Origin: Streptomyces antnestii
Lineage (GTDB): Bacteria; Actinomycetota; Actinomycetes; Streptomycetales; Streptomycetaceae
Direction: 5' to 3'
Assembly (NCBI RefSeq): GCF_004005495.1
Contig: NZ_RZYA01000001.1
Location: forward strand, 682,001-746,000
DNA length: 64,000 bases
The notes under the pieces are model-generated. The model worked only from the letters and a program-made list of their open reading frames with translations. It was not told the DNA's origin and did not search any database. A program made the translations under genes and the position numbers. Positions 25,644-33,986 of the stretch are shown here, one piece after another. Numbering within the stretch: position 1 is the first letter of the stretch; each line of letters begins with the position of its first letter.

Positions 25644-25723
25644 CCGTGTCCCCCTCGTCCGCTCTGTGCGTGTCGTACGCGTCATGTCTGCCGTTCACCG
25701 CCCTGCCTGTGCCGTGAGTCTAA

Positions 25724-25735
25724 TGGCCGTACAAG
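25724..25735 (-). promoter_or_regulatory. TTGTACGGC motif upstream of the GntR gene
   Basis: TGGCCGTACAAG (minus strand CTTGTACGGCCA) lies about 80 bp before the GntR start. Its nine-base core is identical to the two sites at 29383-29396 and 29504-29518, as expected for autoregulation. Confidence 0.6.
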
Positions 25736-25747
25736 ACGGTGCGCAGG

Positions 25748-26914
25748 TCAGACGTCCAGGCCGCCCCGGGAGACCAGCTGGCGCACGATGACGTTCCGCT
25801 GGATCTCGTTGGTGCCCTCGCCGACGATCATCAGGGGCGCGTCACGGAAGTAGCGTTCGACGTCGAACTCGGTGGAGTACCCGTAGCCGCCGTGGATCCG
25901 GACCGCGTTCAGGGCGATCTGCATCGCCGTCTCCGAGGCGAAGAGCTTGGCCATGCCCGCCTCCATGTCGACGCGGCGGCCCGCGTCCGCCTCGCGGGCG
26001 GCGTACAGGGTCAGCTGGCGCGCCGCGGTCAGCGAAGTCGCCATGTCGGCCAGGTAGTTGCCGATCGACTGGTGCTTGTAGATGGGCTCGCCGAACGTCT
26101 CGCGCTCCTGCGCGTAGCGCAGCGCGTCCTCGAACGCGGCCCGGCCGACGCCCAGCGCGCGCGACGCGACCTGGAGGCGGCCCGTCTCCAGGCCCTTCAT
26201 CATCTGCCCGAAGCCCTTGCCCTCGACGCCGCCGAGCAGCGCGCCGGCCGGGACGCGGTAGTCGTCGAAGGTCAGCTCGCAGCTCTCGACGCCCTTGTAG
26301 CCGAGCTTCGGCAGGTCGCGCGAGACGGTGAGCCCCGGACCGTGCTCGGCGAGCAGGATGGAGATGCCGCGGTGCTTCGGCTCGGCCGCCGGGTCCGTCT
26401 TGCACAGCAGCGCGATCAGCTGCGAGCGGCGGGAGTTGGTGATCCAGGTCTTGCCGCCGTTGACGACGTACGTGTCCCCGTCGCGCCGCGCGACCGTCCG
26501 CATCGCCTGAAGGTCGGAGCCGCCGCCCGGTTCGGTGAGGGCCATCGTCGAGCGGATCTCGCCGGTCGCCATCTTGGGCAGGTAGCGGTTCTTCTGCTCG
26601 TCGGTGCCGAAGTGGAGCAGCAGCTTGGAGACGACGGTGTGGCCGCCCATGGCGCCGGCGAGGCTCATCCAGCCGCGCGCCAGCTCCTCGGTGATCAGCA
26701 CGTAGCAAGGCGTCGAGACGGGCGTGCCGCCGTACTCCTCGGGGATCGCGAGGCCGAAGATGCCGAGGTCCTTCATCTGCTCGATGAGGGCCTCGGGATA
26801 GGTGTTGGCGTGTTCCAACTCCCGGACGACCGGCTTGACTTCACGGTCCACGAAGTCGCGCACGGTCTCGACGATCAGCCGTTCGTCGGAGGAGAGGGTG
26901 TCGAGGGTGCTCAC
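25748..26914 (-). CDS. acyl-CoA dehydrogenase (itaconate/methylsuccinate-type locus)
   Basis: A 388-residue FAD-dependent acyl-CoA dehydrogenase with the usual three domains. TEPGGGSDLQAMRT and NGGKTWITNS are the flavin-contact signatures; RIHGGYGYSTEFDVERYFRD is the C-terminal substrate loop. The start is GTG at 26914, overlapping the CaiB stop by 4 bp; the long upstream frame is not coding. In this locus it may oxidise a saturated branched dicarboxyl-CoA such as methylsuccinyl-CoA, but the substrate is inferred only from its neighbours. Confidence 0.9.
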   Translation of the reverse strand: MSTLDTLSSDERLIVETVRDFVDREVKPVVRELEHANTYPEALIEQMKDLGIFGLAIPEEYGGTPVSTPCYVLITEELARGWMSLAGAMGGHTVVSKLLLHFGTDEQKNRYLPKMATGEIRSTMALTEPGGGSDLQAMRTVARRDGDTYVVNGGKTWITNSRRSQLIALLCKTDPAAEPKHRGISILLAEHGPGLTVSRDLPKLGYKGVESCELTFDDYRVPAGALLGGVEGKGFGQMMKGLETGRLQVASRALGVGRAAFEDALRYAQERETFGEPIYKHQSIGNYLADMATSLTAARQLTLYAAREADAGRRVDMEAGMAKLFASETAMQIALNAVRIHGGYGYSTEFDVERYFRDAPLMIVGEGTNEIQRNVIVRQLVSRGGLDV

Positions 26915-28143
26915 TTCGCGGACGCTCCTTGCTCGTGGTCGTGCGTGGTGTCGATGACGCCCTGCGCCCGCAGCCGCTCGATGTCGGCGGTGCTGCGGCC
27001 CAGGGCGGTGAGGATCTGTTCGGTGTGCTCTCCCGCGGCGGGGACGGGGTCCATCCGGGGGGTGACGCCGGAGAGGTCCGCCGGGGGAAGCAATGCCTGT
27101 ACGGGTTCCTGCGCGCCCGGCACCGCGATGTCGCGCCAGCGGTCGCGCTCGGCGAGGGCCGGGTGGGCGAGGAACTCGGCGATGGAGTTGACGCCGGCGT
27201 TGGCGATGCCGGCCTTGTCGAGGAGCGCCATGGCGTCCTCGCTGCCGAGCTCGGCGAAGCGAGCGGAGACGGCCGCGTTGACCTCGTCGCGGTGGGCGAC
27301 GCGGTCGGCGCCGGTGGCCATGCGGGGGTCGTCGGTGAGTTCGGGGCGGCCGAGGACCGTGGAGCACAGGGCCTGCCACTCGCGCTCGTTCTGGATGGAG
27401 AGCAGCACCTCCTTCCCGTCGGAGGCGGTGAACGGGCCGTAGGGCGCGATCGTCGCGTGCTGGGCGCCGATGCGGGGCGGCTGGGTTCCGCCGTACCGCG
27501 TGTAGTAGGCGGGCTGGCTCATCCACTCGGCGAGTGCCTCGAACAGGGAGACCTCGACGGCGGGCGCTCGGCCGGTCGTGGCGCGCGTGTAGAGCGCGGA
27601 GAGGATGCCGCTGTACGCGTACATGCCCGCCGAGATGTCGGCGACGGAGATGCCCACGCGGGCGGGCTCGTCGGGCGAGCCGGTGATGGAGAGCAGTCCG
27701 GTCTGGCACTGCACGAGCAGGTCGTACGCCTTGCGCCCCGACCAGGATCCGCTGGTGCCGTACCCGCTGATCGTGCACGGGATCAGGCGGGGGTGGCGGG
27801 CCTGGAGCGCGGCGGGGCCGAGGTCCATGCGGTCGGCGGCACCCGGTGCGAGGTTCTGGACGAACACGTCGGCGTCCGCGAGAAGTTCCTCCAGGATGTC
27901 CCGGCCCTCCTGCGACTTGAGGTCCAGGGTGAGGGACTCCTTGGAGCGGTTGAGCCACACGAAATAGCTGGCCTGGCCGTGCACCGTGGTGTCGTATCGG
28001 CGGGCGAAGTCGCCGCCACCGGGACGTTCGACCTTGATGACGCGGGCGCCGAGGTCGGCGAGCTGGCGGGTGGCGAAGGGGGCGGCGACGGCCTGTTCGA
28101 GGCTGACGACCGTGATGCCTTCGAGGGGGAGCGGCTCGGTCAT
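26911..28143 (-). CDS. CaiB/BaiF family CoA-transferase
   Basis: A 410-residue class III CoA-transferase. The N-terminal Rossmann part reads GITVVSLEQAVAAPFATRQL then DLGARVIKVERPGGGDFAR; the catalytic Asp lies in the SKESLTLDLKSQEG region. It would move CoA from a donor such as succinyl-CoA to a carboxylate, activating it for the dehydrogenase or hydratase of this locus. The ATG at 28143 overlaps the MmgE/PrpD stop by 4 bp, so three enzymes are translationally coupled. Confidence 0.9.
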   Translation of the reverse strand: MTEPLPLEGITVVSLEQAVAAPFATRQLADLGARVIKVERPGGGDFARRYDTTVHGQASYFVWLNRSKESLTLDLKSQEGRDILEELLADADVFVQNLAPGAADRMDLGPAALQARHPRLIPCTISGYGTSGSWSGRKAYDLLVQCQTGLLSITGSPDEPARVGISVADISAGMYAYSGILSALYTRATTGRAPAVEVSLFEALAEWMSQPAYYTRYGGTQPPRIGAQHATIAPYGPFTASDGKEVLLSIQNEREWQALCSTVLGRPELTDDPRMATGADRVAHRDEVNAAVSARFAELGSEDAMALLDKAGIANAGVNSIAEFLAHPALAERDRWRDIAVPGAQEPVQALLPPADLSGVTPRMDPVPAAGEHTEQILTALGRSTADIERLRAQGVIDTTHDHEQGASAK

Positions 28144-29345
28144 GCGGATGCCTTCCCGGGCAGTTCGGCGAGGAGCAGCGCGCGGGCCGACTCCCAGGTC
28201 GCGTCCTTGAGCCGGGCGGGTACGTCGCTTCCGCACGCGGCGAACTTCTCCGCCAACTCGGCCTCTGTGGGCGGGCGTTCGGGGGAGCCCGGGGGGTGGG
28301 CGAGGGAGGACCGCAGGACCCGGCCGTCGGTGAGCGTCACCGCGAGGTCGACCTCGCCGTCGAGGAGCCCGGCACCGCCCTCGGTGCGCTCCGTCTCGAC
28401 GGTGGCCATCAGACGCCGCGCCTCGGGTCGGCGCACGGCGTCGTCCGTGAAGGCGCTGAAGCCGGGGAACCCGTCGAGCAGCGCCGTCGCCACCGCGTAC
28501 GGGAGGCTGAATTTGGCTTCGAGGCCGGTGCCCGGGTCGTCGTGGATGAGGGGGTGGATCGTGGCCCCCGGGGTGGTGACGCGGACGGCCGCCACGTCGT
28601 CGGGGCCGCACGCGACACGCAGGTCGCGCAGTGCCGCGATCGGGCGCTGCATCGCGTAGCAGCAGGGGAACATCTTGATGGCGAGGCCGCCGGGCACGGC
28701 GGGACCGCCGGTCTGCGGCGCCGCTCCCTGCGCGCCCACCAGCTCCAGCCACGCGTCGACCGCCCGCGGGTCGGCCGTGGCGCCGGCGCGGGCGAGGCGC
28801 GCCGCCCGCACCCCCGCCTCCGCCGCGAAGCCGACCTGGAGCGACTTGCTGTGGGTGCCGAACGCGGCCTGCACCCCGCTCGCGCCGGGCACCGCGAGGG
28901 CCATGGCGGTGGCGAGCTGCCGGGGCGTGAGGCCCCGGGCGACGCCCGCCGCGACGGCCGCCGCGGGGGCGCCCGCCGTGCACGTGGCGTGCCAGCCCGC
29001 CGCGTAGTGCGACCAGCCGAGCAGCGCGCCGAGCCGGGCCATGACCCCGGCCCCGGCCAGATAGGCGCGCGCGTCACCGCCCGCCGCGAGGACCGCGGGG
29101 ACGATCACCACGCTGATGTGGGTCGTGGACTCGATGTGCAGGTCGTCGAAGTCGAGGACGTGCCCCACCGCGGCCCACCGCGCCGCGTCCGGCAGCTCGG
29201 CGGCCAGCGCGCTCACCGGATGGTCGCGGGCGGCGAGCGTGACCGCGACCGTGTCCAGGAGGGAGCGGCGGGCGAGCGCCAGGTCCTCGGGGTCGGGTTC
29301 GTATCCGTACGCCCACTCGGCGAGCGATTCCGCGATGGCCGGCAT
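28140..29345 (-). CDS. MmgE/PrpD family protein
   Basis: A 401-residue member of the family that includes 2-methylcitrate dehydratase and cis-aconitate decarboxylase. Family marks include the N-terminal AWAAVGHVLDFDDLHIESTTH and the Lys-Phe-Ser stretch EAKFSLPYAVATALLDG. It heads the minus-strand operon; the ATG at 29345 has AAGGGA upstream. Family members dehydrate or decarboxylate tricarboxylates, so it may create or consume the C5/C6 acid processed by the other enzymes. Which reaction cannot be read from the sequence. Confidence 0.86.
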   Translation of the reverse strand: MPAIAESLAEWAYGYEPDPEDLALARRSLLDTVAVTLAARDHPVSALAAELPDAARWAAVGHVLDFDDLHIESTTHISVVIVPAVLAAGGDARAYLAGAGVMARLGALLGWSHYAAGWHATCTAGAPAAAVAAGVARGLTPRQLATAMALAVPGASGVQAAFGTHSKSLQVGFAAEAGVRAARLARAGATADPRAVDAWLELVGAQGAAPQTGGPAVPGGLAIKMFPCCYAMQRPIAALRDLRVACGPDDVAAVRVTTPGATIHPLIHDDPGTGLEAKFSLPYAVATALLDGFPGFSAFTDDAVRRPEARRLMATVETERTEGGAGLLDGEVDLAVTLTDGRVLRSSLAHPPGSPERPPTEAELAEKFAACGSDVPARLKDATWESARALLLAELPGKASA

Positions 29346-29382
29346 GGCTTCCCTTCGTACAGGTCCTGCACTGCGTGCTTAC

Positions 29383-29396
29383 TTTGTACGGCCAAA
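29383..29396 (+). promoter_or_regulatory. GntR operator candidate 1 in divergent promoter
   Basis: TTTGTACGGCCAAA is an imperfect dyad (TTTG...CAAA) 38 bp upstream of the MmgE/PrpD start. The core TTGTACGGC is shared with two other sites near this locus. Confidence 0.65.
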
Positions 29397-29503
29397 TAGC
29401 AGGGTCGTCAATGCCGCCGCCGCAGGGCAACTTAGAGCTTTCACATGCAACTTCACCCCAAGGGGGTTGACTCGACGCCCTGCGGGGCGGACGCTGGGCC
29501 GCG

Positions 29504-29518
29504 TTTTGTACGGCACAA
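29504..29518 (+). promoter_or_regulatory. GntR operator candidate 2 in divergent promoter
   Basis: TTTTGTACGGCACAA contains TTGT-N5-ACAA around the same core TTGTACGGC. It lies 110 bp upstream of the MFS start, so the 282-bp gap holds one site per direction. Confidence 0.65.
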
Positions 29519-29627
29519 TCCGTCATTGAGGCGGCCACATCAATCCGTCGGTCCAGCCACCCGTCCGGGCACCTGGCGATCCGCCTGTCCGCCGGCTGAC
29601 CGGACGCCCGTCCCCCGGAGGTCTCGC

Positions 29628-31013
29628 ATGGGCGATGCGCATCCCCTGCTCGCCGCACTCAGCAGCGCCCGGCACGGTGCCCTGCACCGGCGGGTGCTGC
29701 TCACCGTCAGCGCCATGTTCTTCTTCGACCTCGCGGACCTGAACACGTTCGCGTTCGCCGCGCCCGCCATCCGCCGGGCGCACCTCTTCACCGTCGACGA
29801 CATCGCGTTCGTCACCGCCCTCGCCTTCGCCGGCATGGCGGTCGGCGCGATCCTCGGCGGCCGGTTCGCCGACCAGGTGGGCCGACGGCGGGTCATGACG
29901 GGATCCGTGGTGCTCTTCTCCGCGGCCTCCGTGGTCAACGCGCTGGTCACGGCGGTGGGCGCGATGGCCGCCGCCCGCTTCGCGACCGGGTTCGGCCTCG
30001 GCGCCATGACCTCCGTCGCGATCACCTACCTCTCCGAGGTCACCCCCGCCGCACGCCGCGGACGCGTCCAGGCGACGGCGCTCGGCACCGGCCTGGTCGG
30101 CATCCCCGTCGTGGCCTTCACGGCCCGCGGCCTGACCGCCGACGACCCCGGCGGCTGGCGCGCCCTCTTCGTCATCGGCGCTCTCGGCGTCCTGCTCGTA
30201 CCCTTCCTGATGCGCCTGCCCGAGTCGCCGCGCTGGCTCCTCGCGCGCGGCCGCAGCGCCGAAGCCGTGCGGGTCACGCGCGCCTTCGTGCCCGACTGGG
30301 AGCCCTCTGCCGACGCGCTCGCCGCGCCGCCCGCTCCGGCCGGCCGGCCGCGGTTCTCCGAACTCTTCGCCGTGGGCCAGCGGCGCAACACCGTGGCCCT
30401 CATGGTCCTGTGGCTCTTCGGGCTCGTCGGCTTCTACGGGTTCCAGTCCTGGGTGCCGACGCTGCTCGCCGACCACGGCCAGGACTTCGCGAAGAGCATG
30501 ACCATGTCCGCGGTCACCACCATCGGCGCGGTGCCCGGCGCGTTCCTCGCCTGGCCGTTCATCGACCGCTACCCGCGCAAGCACCTCGCGGTGGTCCTCG
30601 GCCTCGTGGTCGCGGCGCTCGGCATCGGGTACGGGCTCAGCTCGTCCGTCGTGGCCGTCGTCGTGTTCGGCACGCTCGTCGCCGCGCTCAGCCAGACGTT
30701 CATCGCGGTGCTCTACTCGTACACCCCCGAGGTCTTCCCCACCCGCCTGCGCACGGCGGGCGCCGGGCTCGGCAACGGCGTCGGCCGGATCGGCAACGTC
30801 ATCGCGCCGCTGGTCGTCGCGGCGATCTACACCACGCCGGGGCTCGGTTACATCGCCGTGTTCGTGTTCATCGCGGGTTGCTGGCTGGTCGCCACGGCCA
30901 CCGTGTTCTTCTTCGGCGTCGACACCCGCGGCCGGTCGCTGGAGACCCTGCACGACGCGGCGGCGGCCCCGGTGGCTTCCGCCGCACCCGTTTCGCAACG
31001 CATCGGAGAATGA
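29628..31013 (+). CDS. MFS transporter (sugar/acid porter type)
   Basis: A 461-residue, 12-helix major facilitator. Signatures are GGRFADQVGRRRV after helix 2, RFATGFGLGAMTSVAITYLSE in helix 4-5, and PESPRWLLARGR before the central loop, as in the sugar and aromatic-acid porter families. The ATG at 29628 has GGAGG six bases upstream; earlier in-frame codons are non-coding. It starts the plus-strand half of the locus and likely imports the carboxylate that the locus degrades. Confidence 0.9.
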   Translation: MGDAHPLLAALSSARHGALHRRVLLTVSAMFFFDLADLNTFAFAAPAIRRAHLFTVDDIAFVTALAFAGMAVGAILGGRFADQVGRRRVMTGSVVLFSAASVVNALVTAVGAMAAARFATGFGLGAMTSVAITYLSEVTPAARRGRVQATALGTGLVGIPVVAFTARGLTADDPGGWRALFVIGALGVLLVPFLMRLPESPRWLLARGRSAEAVRVTRAFVPDWEPSADALAAPPAPAGRPRFSELFAVGQRRNTVALMVLWLFGLVGFYGFQSWVPTLLADHGQDFAKSMTMSAVTTIGAVPGAFLAWPFIDRYPRKHLAVVLGLVVAALGIGYGLSSSVVAVVVFGTLVAALSQTFIAVLYSYTPEVFPTRLRTAGAGLGNGVGRIGNVIAPLVVAAIYTTPGLGYIAVFVFIAGCWLVATATVFFFGVDTRGRSLETLHDAAAAPVASAAPVSQRIGE

Positions 31014-31018
31014 GAAGC

Positions 31019-31912
31019 ATGCCCCAACAGGAAGCATCCCAGGGTGAGTTCGCGCTCGCGCGGTATCTGGACGCCTGGGCCCCGGCGCCCGTGACCCTGG
31101 ACGATCCCGTCGCCGCCGCGCCCGTCGCCGCGCTGAGCCAGGTGCTCGACCAGGAGGCGCCCGTGGCCATTGAGGGGGAGCCGCTGCCACCGTTGTGGCA
31201 CTGGCTGCACTTCCTCGAATGGCCCGCACAGCGAGCCCTGGGGGCCGACGGGCACCCCGCGCACGGCCACTTCCTGCCGCCCCTCCCGGACCGCAGGCGC
31301 ATGTTCGCCGGAGGCCGCGCGGAGTTCACCGCGCCACTGCGGGTGGGCGTGCCCGCCCGGCGCACGAGTTCCCTCGCCAAGGTCGAGATCAAGCGCGGCC
31401 GCACCGGCGAGATGGCGTTCGTGACGGTACGCCATGAGATCACGCAGGAAGGGCGGACGCGGGTCACCGAGGAGCAGGACCTCGTCTACCGCGTGGGGGA
31501 GGACGAGCGGAGGAGTGGAGGCTTCGGCCTCGATCTCGGCGAGGCCGAACCGTCCGGCTCCGACTGGCGGTTGACCCTGCGCCCCTCGCCGACCCTGCTG
31601 TTCCGCTACAGCGCGCTCACCGCGAACGCCCACCGCATTCACTACGACGAGCCTTACGTGCGCGACGTCGAGGGCTACCCGGGCCTCGTCGTCCACGGGC
31701 CGCTCCTCGTCCAGCTGATGCTGGAACTCGCCCGCCGCGAGGCCCCGGAGCGGGAGGTCCGCACGCTCTCCTACCGGCTGCGCAAGCCCGTGTTCGCGGG
31801 CGAACAGGTGTGTGCGCTCGGCGACGTGGCGGACGACGGAAGGTCGGCAGGGCTGCGGATCGCCACCCGTCGGGACGAGCGGCATGCGACGGCGGAGGTG
31901 ACGTTCAGGTGA
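31019..31912 (+). CDS. MaoC-like enoyl-CoA hydratase (itaconyl/mesaconyl-CoA hydratase type)
   Basis: A 297-residue double-hotdog hydratase. The N-terminal hotdog is less conserved; the C-terminal one carries the R-specific hydratase signature YSALTANAHRIHYDEPYVRD followed by GYPGLVVHGPLLVQLM, as in mesaconyl-C4-CoA and itaconyl-CoA hydratases (HTD2-like group). It would hydrate an unsaturated C5-dicarboxyl-CoA to citramalyl- or malyl-type CoA, the substrate of the CitE-like lyase whose start overlaps its stop by 4 bp. The ATG lies 5 bp after the MFS stop. Confidence 0.87.
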   Translation: MPQQEASQGEFALARYLDAWAPAPVTLDDPVAAAPVAALSQVLDQEAPVAIEGEPLPPLWHWLHFLEWPAQRALGADGHPAHGHFLPPLPDRRRMFAGGRAEFTAPLRVGVPARRTSSLAKVEIKRGRTGEMAFVTVRHEITQEGRTRVTEEQDLVYRVGEDERRSGGFGLDLGEAEPSGSDWRLTLRPSPTLLFRYSALTANAHRIHYDEPYVRDVEGYPGLVVHGPLLVQLMLELARREAPEREVRTLSYRLRKPVFAGEQVCALGDVADDGRSAGLRIATRRDERHATAEVTFR

Positions 31913-32802
31913 GCGCCGAGCACACCACGGCCGACCCCGCGCACAGCGGCCCCGCGCGTCCCGAACTCGCCGGCCCCACACGCCTGGGCCGGGACCGCGC
32001 CCGCCTGGCCGCCGCCCGCACCCTGCTCTTCGTCCCGGGGCACCGGCCTGACCGGTTCGAGAAGGCGGCCGCGGCCGGGGCCGACGCCGTGATCATCGAC
32101 CTGGAGGACGCCGTCGCGCCCGACGGGAAGGACGCGGCGCGCCGGCATGCCGCCGACTGGCTCGCGCGGGGCCGGGACGCGGTGGTGCGGATCAACGCGC
32201 CCGGCACGCCCTGGTGGGACGCCGACCTGGACCTCGTCACCGCGTTCGGCTGTCCGGTGATGCTGCCCAAGGCCGAGGACACCGACGCGATCGCACGGAT
32301 CGCGGAGGTCTGCGCCGTGATCCCGCTCGTCGAGACGGCGGCCGGGATCGAGCGCGCCCTCGATGTGTGCCGCGCGCCCGGCGTCGTCCGCGCGGCGTTC
32401 GGCAGCGTCGACCTCGCCACCGAGCTGGGCGTGCGCCACGACGACACCCTGGCGCTGGCATATGCCCGGTCCCGGCTGGTCATCGCGGGCGCCGCCGCCG
32501 GTGTCGCGCCCCCGCTGGACGGCGTCACGACCGCGCTCGACGACGCCGACACGCTCGCCGAGGACATCCACCACGCCCGACGGCTCGGCTTCGGAGGCAA
32601 ACTGTGCATCCATCCGAGGCAACTCCCCGCGGTGGCCGAGGCGTTCGCGCCTTCGGAGAAGGAGCTGGCATGGGCCAGGAAGGTGCTCGCCGCGGGCGAC
32701 GCGGTGTCGGCCGTCGACGGTGTGATGGTCGACAGGCCGGTGCGGGAGCGGGCGCGACGGCTGCTCGGGGAGCTCACCACCGGCCCTGGCGGGACGGCGT
32801 AG
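31909..32802 (+). CDS. CitE-like beta-hydroxyacyl-CoA lyase
   Basis: A 297-residue HpcH/HpaI-CitE family TIM barrel. Residues that bind magnesium and substrate are in VIIDLEDAVAP, PLVETAAGIERA and FGSVDLATELG. Stand-alone members cleave malyl- or citramalyl-CoA to acetyl-CoA plus glyoxylate or pyruvate. The GTG at 31909 overlaps the hydratase stop (GTGA), so the two consecutive steps are co-translated. Residues 1-30 are an Ala/Pro-rich extension. Confidence 0.9.
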   Translation: MSAEHTTADPAHSGPARPELAGPTRLGRDRARLAAARTLLFVPGHRPDRFEKAAAAGADAVIIDLEDAVAPDGKDAARRHAADWLARGRDAVVRINAPGTPWWDADLDLVTAFGCPVMLPKAEDTDAIARIAEVCAVIPLVETAAGIERALDVCRAPGVVRAAFGSVDLATELGVRHDDTLALAYARSRLVIAGAAAGVAPPLDGVTTALDDADTLAEDIHHARRLGFGGKLCIHPRQLPAVAEAFAPSEKELAWARKVLAAGDAVSAVDGVMVDRPVRERARRLLGELTTGPGGTA

Positions 32803-32831
32803 GACGGAGGATCAGGGGATGCCCGGCGATG

Positions 32832-33737
32832 TCACGCCGCCGGCAAGTCCCTGAGTCCGTCGGCGAACGTGTCGACCAGGTCGACGAGGGCTGCCACCGC
32901 CGGATCCGTGTCGTCCGCCCGCCAGGCGAGGCCGAGCGGGAGTGCCGGGGCGTCGAGCACCGGGACCAGCGTCACCCCCGGCACCGCCAGATGCCCCGCG
33001 GAGTCCGGAGTGAGCCCGATGCCGACGCTCGCCCCCACCAGGGAGAGAAGGGTGTGCGTGTCGGGCGCGTCCTGGACGATGCGCGGAGTCGTGCCCTGAG
33101 CCAGGAACGCCGACATCACCAGGTCGCGCACGATCGAGCCCCGGCCGGCCGGATAGCTGACGAAGGGCACGTCCCGCAGATCGGCGAGGGTCAGCGACTC
33201 CCGTGCGGCGAGCGGGTGTTCGCAGGGTACGGCCGCGACCAACGGGTGCCGCAGCAGCTCCCGCACCCGCAGACCCGCGTCCGGCAGCGGGAGCCGCACC
33301 AGACCCGCGTCCGCTTCTCGCAGGTGCAGGCGCTCGGCCAGCTCGCCGCCGTAGTAGGGGCCGACGATGTCGAGTCTGACGGTGGGGTGCCGCAGCCTGA
33401 ACTCACGGGCGATGGCCAGGAGTTCGCGGTAGGACGTGGGGCCGCTGAACGCCAGCCGCACCACCCCGGTGACCCCCTCCGCCGCCCGGTGCGCCGCGCG
33501 CTTCGCCGCCTCGAGGGAGTCGAGCGCGGACCGTACCTCGGTGAGGAACGCCGCCCCGGCGGCAGTGAGTTCGACGCTGCGGGTGGTGCGGTGCAGCAGC
33601 TCGACGCCCACGTCCTGCTCAAGACGCTTGATCTGCTGCGAGAGCGGTGGCTGCGACATGTGCAGCCGGGCCGCGGCCCGGCTGAAGCTGAGCTCCTCGG
33701 CGACCGCGACGAAAGCCTGCAGACGGCGCAGTTCCAT
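32832..33737 (-). CDS. LysR-family transcriptional regulator
   Basis: A 301-residue regulator with N-terminal helix-turn-helix MELRRLQAFVAVAEELSFSR then LHMSQPPLSQQIKRLEQ and a periplasmic-binding-fold effector domain. The ATG at 33737 with GGAGGG upstream is preferred over a GTG at 33758. It is transcribed away from the MHS transporter operon, which it most likely controls; its 3' end faces the CitE gene convergently. Confidence 0.9.
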   Translation of the reverse strand: MELRRLQAFVAVAEELSFSRAAARLHMSQPPLSQQIKRLEQDVGVELLHRTTRSVELTAAGAAFLTEVRSALDSLEAAKRAAHRAAEGVTGVVRLAFSGPTSYRELLAIAREFRLRHPTVRLDIVGPYYGGELAERLHLREADAGLVRLPLPDAGLRVRELLRHPLVAAVPCEHPLAARESLTLADLRDVPFVSYPAGRGSIVRDLVMSAFLAQGTTPRIVQDAPDTHTLLSLVGASVGIGLTPDSAGHLAVPGVTLVPVLDAPALPLGLAWRADDTDPAVAALVDLVDTFADGLRDLPAA

Positions 33738-33838
33738 GCCCTTCCACCCTCCACCCACGCCGGAAGCCGTTTCGTTCCGGCGCGTCGAGATTATGTCGTC
33801 CCGGCGAATAAATCGATGGCCGACAATGTGTTAGTTGC

Positions 33839-33855
33839 ATCACACATCCGGTGAT
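33839..33855. promoter_or_regulatory. dyad ATCAC-N7-GTGAT between LysR and MHS genes
   Basis: ATCACACATCCGGTGAT lies in the 249-bp divergent gap, about 100 bp from the LysR start and 130 bp from the transporter start. It is a reasonable LysR-type binding dyad, though the spacing is not the classic T-N11-A. Confidence 0.4.
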
Positions 33856-33986
33856 ACGGTAAATGTCACCAGACGCGAGAACGGCCGCACTGAGCCGGAA
33901 TTACATAAATGCGCCAGGCGCCAAACTGCCCATGTGGGAAGGGCCTTTGGTGAATCCGAATTGCCTCCCGAAGGAGTGTGGCAAGG

